Assembly (NCBI RefSeq): GCF_014199625.1
Contig: NZ_JACHNY010000002.1
Span: 310,001 to 374,000 of the forward strand
From: Sphingomonas abaci
GTDB taxonomy: Bacteria; Pseudomonadota; Alphaproteobacteria; Sphingomonadales; Sphingomonadaceae
Direction of reading: 5' to 3'
DNA length: 64,000 nt
Shown: piece by piece, positions 59,136 through 64,000 of the stretch
Layout: each line of letters opens with the position of its first letter
Position numbering within the stretch: position 1 is the stretch's first letter
Made by a program: the position numbers and the translations under genes
The notes under the pieces: model-generated
Told to the model about the DNA's origin: nothing
What the model saw: the letters and a program-made list of their open reading frames with translations, nothing else
Database searches by the model: none

Positions 59136-59396
59136 GGCACTCTTCCCCGTCGGGGTCATGCGGATCATGACCTGAGGTCGGTCTGGGCTCCGAGCTTCTG
59201 CTTGCGCGGGTGCACGGACCCGGGCGCGCCATGAATCGTAGGGCTGCCGAGATCCGGCGGCTTCGGATACGCATGATCGCGCCGCGTCGCCGGCGACCGC
59301 CACCAGGTCGGCCGTCTGTGAGCTGCGCCGCGCCTGGCGATCTGGCAGGCCGGGGGGCGGGGGGCGGGGGCGGAACAACGCATCCGCGCTGAATTG
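59136..59396. other. Gene-free region between the GH43 and small lipoprotein genes
   Basis: About 260 bases with no supportable gene. It contains GGTCATGCGGATCATGACC at 59154-59172, an inverted repeat (GGTCATG/CATGACC) 20 bases after the GH43 stop that may serve as a weak terminator, and a G-rich run (59352-59372). Confidence 0.4.
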
Positions 59397-59427
59397 AAAA
59401 AGGGCATCCGAGTATTCCCGGATGCCC
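59397..59427 (-). terminator. Rho-independent terminator of the small lipoprotein gene
   Basis: On the minus strand GGGCATCCG and CGGATGCCC (59402-59410 with 59419-59427) form a perfect 9-bp stem with an 8-base loop, followed at once by TTTTT (59401-59397). It lies 53 bases past the lipoprotein stop codon. This is the clearest intrinsic terminator in the window. Confidence 0.88.
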
Positions 59428-59479
59428 CCGTCCAAACCGCCTGGGAGCAGTCTGCCTGTTGTGTTAGTCGGCTTGGCTT

Positions 59480-59749
59480 TTAGATGCCATTGGAAAGGTT
59501 GGTGTCCGCGTCGTTCGTCCGCATGTCGTCGGCTTGGTTCTGGCCGGTCGCGCGCACGGCATCGGCCGCATTCTCAAGGCTGGCTTCCGCTGCGGCGTTG
59601 CTCGTGTTGTCGGCCGCTTCCTCGAGATTGTCGGCGACGGCCTCCGTATTCGCCTCGATGTTGTCGGCAGCCTGTTCGCGCGGGGTGGAATTGCAAGCGG
59701 CCAGCGAGAGCAGGCCCGTGACGACGGTAGCGGCAAGAATCTTCTTCAT
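59480..59749 (-). CDS. Small alanine-rich lipoprotein
   Basis: An 89-residue lipoprotein: signal MKKILAATVVTGLLSLAAC with lipobox LAAC (Cys19), then an acidic coiled-coil-like region rich in Ala, Asn, Glu and Asp (DNIEANTEAVADNLEEAADN...). AAGGG lies 6 bases before the ATG at 59749, and a strong terminator follows, so it is a well-defined single-gene unit. Function unknown; such proteins are often abundant envelope or stress proteins in sphingomonads. Confidence 0.82.
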   Translation of the reverse strand: MKKILAATVVTGLLSLAACNSTPREQAADNIEANTEAVADNLEEAADNTSNAAAEASLENAADAVRATGQNQADDMRTNDADTNLSNGI

Positions 59750-59881
59750 GATCAACCCTTTTCTTAGTGGGATATGGATACACCGGAGACGGTGGGATGC
59801 AATGCCCATCTGGTCCTTGGACGACCGCCGGTTACGGCGCGGTTGCGGTTCAGTCCTGACCCCCACCGCCTTTCGGTTCGT

Positions 59882-60670
59882 TCAGCGCCAACTGGTGGCA
59901 CGTCGGATGGCGCCATCGACCGGCACGTCATGAAGTTGCCGGTAGCGGGCCTCTACGAAGCTGAAGAGGCCGAATGCCAGTAGCCCCACGCCGACGATGA
60001 CGTCGAACGGGCTGGTCAGCCATGAAAGCACGCGCGCCATGCCGCCGGCGTCGCTGGCCTGCTCCTCGATGCCGGCCCGTGCGAGGAGGTAGCCGCTGAT
60101 CAGGAACACGCAACCGCGAGCCGCATAGCCGGCGCGCCCGCTCCACCGCACCCAGGCCCGTTGTGCGATCTCGGGCGCGAGGTAGCGGAGGAATGAACCT
60201 TTCGCCGCCTTGGCGAGCTGTACCGCGCCCAACACGAGCAGCACCGCCGCGCCGACCAGGACCAGCGCCCATCCACCCGGCACCTGCATCGCCGTCCGTG
60301 CGCCTTCCCGTGTGCCGTCGCCCGACAGCGCCGCGCCGCGCATCAGCTGCACGGCCTGCCAGGCGAGCAGCAGATGGATGGCGCCGCTGACGCCCGCGCC
60401 CACGCGCTCCATGATGCCCTTGCGGTCAGCGCCGTGGCGCTCGATGTCCAGGGCCGCATCGGCCAGGCGCCAGATGCCATAGCCCGTCAGTCCCGCAGCG
60501 ATCACTGCGAGCAGCACCTGACCGCCACCCCGGCCCAGATATTCGATCGCGCCGCTCGGATCCTCCGCGCGGCCGGTGCGAAGGATGAGCATCGCAATGA
60601 CCAGGTACAGCAGGCCGCGCGTGGCAAAGCCGATCCGGGTCAAGGTCGTGAGGCGCGCACTGGCGTTCAT
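59882..60670 (-). CDS. DUF1206 family membrane protein
   Basis: A 262-residue membrane protein with three copies of a two-helix unit, the DUF1206 layout: LTRIGFATRGLLYLVIAMLI, VGAGVSGAIHLLLAWQAVQLM, and WSGRAGYAARGCVFLISGYLL each begin with the G-x-GxRG/GxSG-type motif, followed by a second helix (for example VLLAVIAAGLTGYGIWRLADA). Function unknown. ATG 60670 follows AGGGAGA. Confidence 0.9.
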   Translation of the reverse strand: MNASARLTTLTRIGFATRGLLYLVIAMLILRTGRAEDPSGAIEYLGRGGGQVLLAVIAAGLTGYGIWRLADAALDIERHGADRKGIMERVGAGVSGAIHLLLAWQAVQLMRGAALSGDGTREGARTAMQVPGGWALVLVGAAVLLVLGAVQLAKAAKGSFLRYLAPEIAQRAWVRWSGRAGYAARGCVFLISGYLLARAGIEEQASDAGGMARVLSWLTSPFDVIVGVGLLAFGLFSFVEARYRQLHDVPVDGAIRRATSWR

Positions 60671-60804
60671 ACAGTCTCCCTTGTGTCGGCAAACCAAGGA
60701 CTAGGCGATCTCGTTCCGCCGCTGGAACGGCCGCGCGGGCGGGCTGCCGGACGGGCGACCGAATGCGGGGAGCGGCATGAACGGCGGGGGAAACAGCGGC
60801 GGGG

Positions 60805-63315
60805 TCACCGCGTCTCCGCCGCGCTGGCCTCGGCCGCCCGGGCGGCGAGGATATAGGCGGAGGTGGTGCTGACGGTATATTCGTTCTCGAACCACAGGAA
60901 AGGCCAGTCGGTCTTCGCTTCGGGCAGGTCGGGCTTCACGATCAGCACGCCGGGCACCAGGCCCCCCGGGATGAAGCTGTAGTCGGCCCGGTTATGGCCA
61001 TAGCCGATCAGCTTCGACGCGGTGCCGACCGTCGACACCAGCGACAGGTTGTTCGCCGGATGGCGGCCCAGCACATAGTCGATGGCGTTGAGCGTATAGT
61101 CGTTGCCAACGATTTCCGGAAAAGCGCCGTGCAGCAGGTGCATGGTCGCGCCAAAGCTGACGACTTGGTTCGAACCCGCCCAGCTTCCCTCGGTGATCGG
61201 CACGCCGAACGGGTTGCTGGACAGATCGCGGTCGGTCCGCGTCTTGAACGCGCGCACGGCGTCGGCGATGGCGGCGCGGTAGCGGGCGTCCATGAGCGGA
61301 AGGGCGCGCACCGCCGGGCCGGCGGTGAAGGCGAAGGTCCGGGCGATCACCGGCTGCAGGCGACGCAGCGTGTCGGCATAGATGCGGTCCCTGGTGGTGA
61401 GCAGCAGCTCGACCGTGGCGGCGACGTTCGCGGCCTCGGCGGAGCGGGGCGACGCGCTGTCGTCGCGCCCGTCCCCTGATTGGATCTTGCCGCTCTGCTG
61501 CCGGGCCCACAGCGCCTTGGCGGCGGCCAGCGCCTCGTCCGCCATGGCCGGGTCGCTCGCCCGCAGCGCACGCGAGGCCGCCGCGAGCGCACCGGCGACG
61601 GCCAGGTTGTTTGCCGGCAGGTCGGTGGTGAAGGCCCAGCGGTCGTCGGGCGTTCCGGATGCGTCGCCGCGTCCATCGCCGGGCTTCAGCGTCGCATCGA
61701 ACCGGCGGCCATCGGTCTGCGACCCCGCGTCGCCCAGATGGGCATATTGGCGAAGCGCCGGGTCGATGATGCCGACGATGGCATGGCCGAACACCTTGTA
61801 CTGGGCGAGCAGCTGCAGCGTGCCGTGGCGGATCTGCTGCACCGCGTCCTCGATGCCGTCGGGCTTGCGGATCTCGACCGCCCGCAAGGTCTCGTCGACG
61901 CTCGTCTCGTCCCAGTCCAGGCCGTAGAGTTCGCGCGCCCAGACCAGATCCCGCACGACTTGCGCATTCTCGGGCGTCTGGATGTCGTAATCGCCGGCAT
62001 CCTGGAACCCGCCGACCGCGAGGCCGGGGATATGCTCGCCGGGCTTGAACGGCGAGTCCAGGTTCGGTCCCATGCGATAGCCGTCGAAATGGACATGGTT
62101 CGGCGGCGCCTGGCGCGCATCGTCGAGATGCGAGGGCGCGGACCAGACGCGATATTGCTCGCGAATGCCCATATGGTCCATCTGCTCGGCGATGAACGTG
62201 TCGAGCGAGGTCTGCCAGATCCGGGCATAGGCATCGGCCGCGATGCGGAATGGGTTGGTGGTGCGCCCGGCATAGCGGATCGCATAGACGCCTGGCTCGC
62301 GCACCGACGAGAAGTCGAAGGCGGCATAGTCGTAGCGTGTATAGCGTCCGCGCGGACGGGTCGCGGCGTGCAGGACGACCTGTTCGCCATCGCTGCCCAG
62401 GCGGACGAGTTCCGCCTCGCGCGGGGCCGGGAAGTTCGGGTCGAGTTCGATCAGCGCGACCTTCGCCCGCCCCGGCGTATAGCCCGCCTGGTTGAACGAG
62501 ACGACCGGCTGGCGGACCCAATCCTTCACCAGGTTGGGGCGCACGTGCCAGACGATGGCATCGTCCTTCGCGCCGGCCGCGATCTCCGACCGGACGACGA
62601 ACCAGCCATTCTGGGCGCGGGCGCGAGCGTCGTAGAGCGACAGCGGGCCCGTGTCGGACGTGATGGAGACGCGGGTCAGCGGGTCCTCGGGCGCTAGGGT
62701 CAGGCTGTGCCCGCCCGATGCTAGCGGCAGCGGATCGCCCGATCCGTCCTTGGCCATCGGCCCGGTTGGATGGCGCGGGAACAGGCCGCCGGCGGCATCC
62801 ATCAGGAAGGTCTTGCCGAAATAGCTGCTGGGCAGGAAATCGAGGTTGAAGCCGGCCTTGCCGGCCATCGCGGCGGGCAGGGGACGGTCCAGATCGACCG
62901 CGATGCGGAAGGCCCCGTCGCCCTCCGGCGTGACCCGCACGCGGTAGCCCAGGTCCTGCGCCTTGTAGGCGGATCGCACGATCACCGTGTTGGTCGCCCG
63001 GTCGACGCTGCGCCCCAGAAAGGCGGGCACCGGCGCCCATTGCTCGGGCGTCTTGTCCAGCCGCACCGCGCCGTCGGTCGCGATCCGTTCGCCATGGAGG
63101 ACGATCTGGATGCCGGCATTCTTCTCGTCGAAGAAGATCGGGCTGAACTGGTTCTGGTCGATGATGACGCTGAGGCCTCGCCCTTCGAGGGTTTCCGCCG
63201 GGGACACGCTGAGCGCCTGGGCGTCCGCCCGTGACGCGGTCGCGAGGCCCGGCAGGCCGATGGTGAGCGCGCAAAGGGCGACACTGGCCGACAAAGCGGG
63301 CAAAGCCTTGAGCAC
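60805..63315 (-). CDS. Secreted GH9-family glycoside hydrolase
   Basis: An 836-residue GH9 enzyme. GTG 63315 is chosen because AGGAGA lies 7 bases upstream, giving a signal peptide (MLKALPALSASVALCALTIG). N-terminal beta domains (cellulase N-terminal Ig-like part QPVVSFNQAGYTPGRAKVA) precede the (alpha/alpha)6 barrel: GGFQDAGDYDIQ with the catalytic Asp, LGRHPANNLSLVSTVGTASKLIGYGHNR, and the acid Glu812 in WFENEYTVSTTSAY near the C-terminus. It probably cleaves beta-1,4-glucan or a related glucan. The long frame upstream of 63315 is not coding. Confidence 0.92.
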   Translation of the reverse strand: MLKALPALSASVALCALTIGLPGLATASRADAQALSVSPAETLEGRGLSVIIDQNQFSPIFFDEKNAGIQIVLHGERIATDGAVRLDKTPEQWAPVPAFLGRSVDRATNTVIVRSAYKAQDLGYRVRVTPEGDGAFRIAVDLDRPLPAAMAGKAGFNLDFLPSSYFGKTFLMDAAGGLFPRHPTGPMAKDGSGDPLPLASGGHSLTLAPEDPLTRVSITSDTGPLSLYDARARAQNGWFVVRSEIAAGAKDDAIVWHVRPNLVKDWVRQPVVSFNQAGYTPGRAKVALIELDPNFPAPREAELVRLGSDGEQVVLHAATRPRGRYTRYDYAAFDFSSVREPGVYAIRYAGRTTNPFRIAADAYARIWQTSLDTFIAEQMDHMGIREQYRVWSAPSHLDDARQAPPNHVHFDGYRMGPNLDSPFKPGEHIPGLAVGGFQDAGDYDIQTPENAQVVRDLVWARELYGLDWDETSVDETLRAVEIRKPDGIEDAVQQIRHGTLQLLAQYKVFGHAIVGIIDPALRQYAHLGDAGSQTDGRRFDATLKPGDGRGDASGTPDDRWAFTTDLPANNLAVAGALAAASRALRASDPAMADEALAAAKALWARQQSGKIQSGDGRDDSASPRSAEAANVAATVELLLTTRDRIYADTLRRLQPVIARTFAFTAGPAVRALPLMDARYRAAIADAVRAFKTRTDRDLSSNPFGVPITEGSWAGSNQVVSFGATMHLLHGAFPEIVGNDYTLNAIDYVLGRHPANNLSLVSTVGTASKLIGYGHNRADYSFIPGGLVPGVLIVKPDLPEAKTDWPFLWFENEYTVSTTSAYILAARAAEASAAETR

Positions 63316-63389
63316 GAGACGTCTCCTGAAAACGGGAAGGAAAGGAGCGGTGGAGAAGGGGCAGGGGCGCGCGATCCGGCGTCGCGGCG

Positions 63390-64000
63390 CTACTCCGCGC
63401 GCATCCAGCCGTGCATCGTCATCCAGCGGGCGAAGGCATCGAACCAGCCGGTCGATGTCGTCGCCTTCGGATACATGCCGAAGCCGTGGCCACCCTGTTC
63501 GTAGAGGTGGAATTCCACCGGCCGGCCGGCCGTGCGCCAGCTGTCGATCAAGGCGAAGTTCGCCTTGCCGAATAGTGGATCGTCCGCCGCGATCGCGGCG
63601 AACAGCGGCGGCGCGTCCGCCGGCACCGTCACCGCCCCCAACGGGCCATAGACATTGCCGAGAAAGGCGGGGCGCGCATCGGTGCCGGCCAGGGCGGTCG
63701 TCATCGTCAGCATCGCACCGGCGGAAAAGCCGACCATGCCGATCCGGCGCGGGTCGACATGCCACTGCTCGGCGCGGGCGCGGATCAGGGCGAAGGCGGC
63801 GCGCGCGTCGGCGACTTGCGGCGCCAGGCTGGCGGCGGCCCGGTCCGCCGGCGGCCGATCGCCCGGACCGCGCACGACCATCGCCTTCATCGACTGATCG
63901 AACGCCGCCATGTCTTGCGGCGTCTGATTGAGGCGGTATTTGAGCACGAAGGCCGCGACGCCGCGCGCGGCCAGGGCCTTGGCGACGTCCCAGCCCTCAT
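63390..64000 (-). CDS. Alpha/beta hydrolase (esterase-like), 5' end cut off
   Basis: At least 203 residues, continuing past the window edge in frame (EGWDVAKALAARGVAAFVLKYRLNQTPQDM...). The nucleophile elbow GFSAGAML and the later DDPLF (acid) and GGHGFGM (His) form the catalytic triad of an esterase or lipase of the acetyl-xylan-esterase-like group. It lies 74 bases upstream of the GH9 gene on the same strand, so it may remove ester groups from the polysaccharide that GH9 degrades. Confidence 0.85.
   Translation of the reverse strand, partial: EGWDVAKALAARGVAAFVLKYRLNQTPQDMAAFDQSMKAMVVRGPGDRPPADRAAASLAPQVADARAAFALIRARAEQWHVDPRRIGMVGFSAGAMLTMTTALAGTDARPAFLGNVYGPLGAVTVPADAPPLFAAIAADDPLFGKANFALIDSWRTAGRPVEFHLYEQGGHGFGMYPKATTSTGWFDAFARWMTMHGWMRAE

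Noticed and set aside
60992..63274. Second long minus-strand frame over the GH9 gene
   Set aside because: Shadow frame of the GH9 gene: its translation is Arg/Pro-rich, while the other frame carries all GH9 motifs.

Overview
The window is GC-rich, densely packed chromosomal DNA from an alphaproteobacterium, most likely a Sphingomonas-like member of the Sphingomonadales. The evidence is indirect: two large TonB-dependent receptors with sphingomonad-style signal peptides, a gspGHIJKLMN-type secretion locus, an Mrp antiporter with fused A and B subunits, many ATGA/GTGA gene overlaps, and a 91-bp palindromic repeat of the kind common in this group. No rRNA genes, CRISPR array, prophage or intact insertion sequence was seen.

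Layout. 1-5.3 kb: the end of a type II secretion operon (gspG to gspN), in which gspH and gspJ carry copies of a REP-like repeat at their 5' ends; then a tRNA-His. 5.4-6.5 kb: an amino-acid dehydrogenase. 6.5-11.2 kb: a self-contained multidrug efflux operon (MarR, NodT/TolC, EmrA, EmrB) with a two-palindrome operator. 11.5-14 kb: a truncated radical-SAM/SPASM gene coupled to a TonB-dependent receptor. 14-17.4 kb: an MBL-fold hydrolase, an amidase and a DUF2721 membrane protein. 17.9-23.8 kb: a six-gene Mrp-type Na+/H+ antiporter operon. 23.8-31.2 kb: a large TonB-dependent receptor with a LacI-type operator, facing a TolC/HlyD/ABC export operon whose ABC protein has lost its ATPase motifs; then a LysR regulator.

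32.3-38.6 kb: a PRISE-type reductase divergent from an HxlR regulator, a small hypothetical gene, a minus-strand set of polysaccharide pyruvyl transferase, glycosyltransferase and DHH phosphoesterase, an L,D-transpeptidase-like protein and a small lipoprotein. 38.8-40.7 kb: an exported hypothetical protein and a 3-oxoadipyl-CoA-type thiolase. 40.8-47.6 kb: a hydantoinase/5-oxoprolinase divergent from a MarR-like regulator, DUF969, DUF979 and DUF2891 operon, a plausible but uncharacterised uptake and catabolic unit. 47.6-52.1 kb: two fusion proteins (GH1-like/RmlD-like and glycosyltransferase/UDP-galactopyranose mutase) pointing to a galactofuranose- or deoxysugar-containing glycan. 52.3-64 kb: glycoside hydrolases (two GH5-like, one GH43, one GH9) and an esterase, mixed with a PD-(D/E)XK protein, a CPA1 antiporter, a DUF1206 protein and small lipoprotein or peptide genes.

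Several modules look self-regulated: the MarR, HxlR and MarR-like genes each sit beside palindromes or repeats in their own control regions. The most unusual points are the paired repeat insertions that lengthen two pseudopilin leaders, the ABC exporter with no intact nucleotide-binding motif, the radical-SAM remnant, and the 5-oxoprolinase/DUF969/DUF979/DUF2891 unit. Function calls rest on motifs read by eye; no database search was possible.
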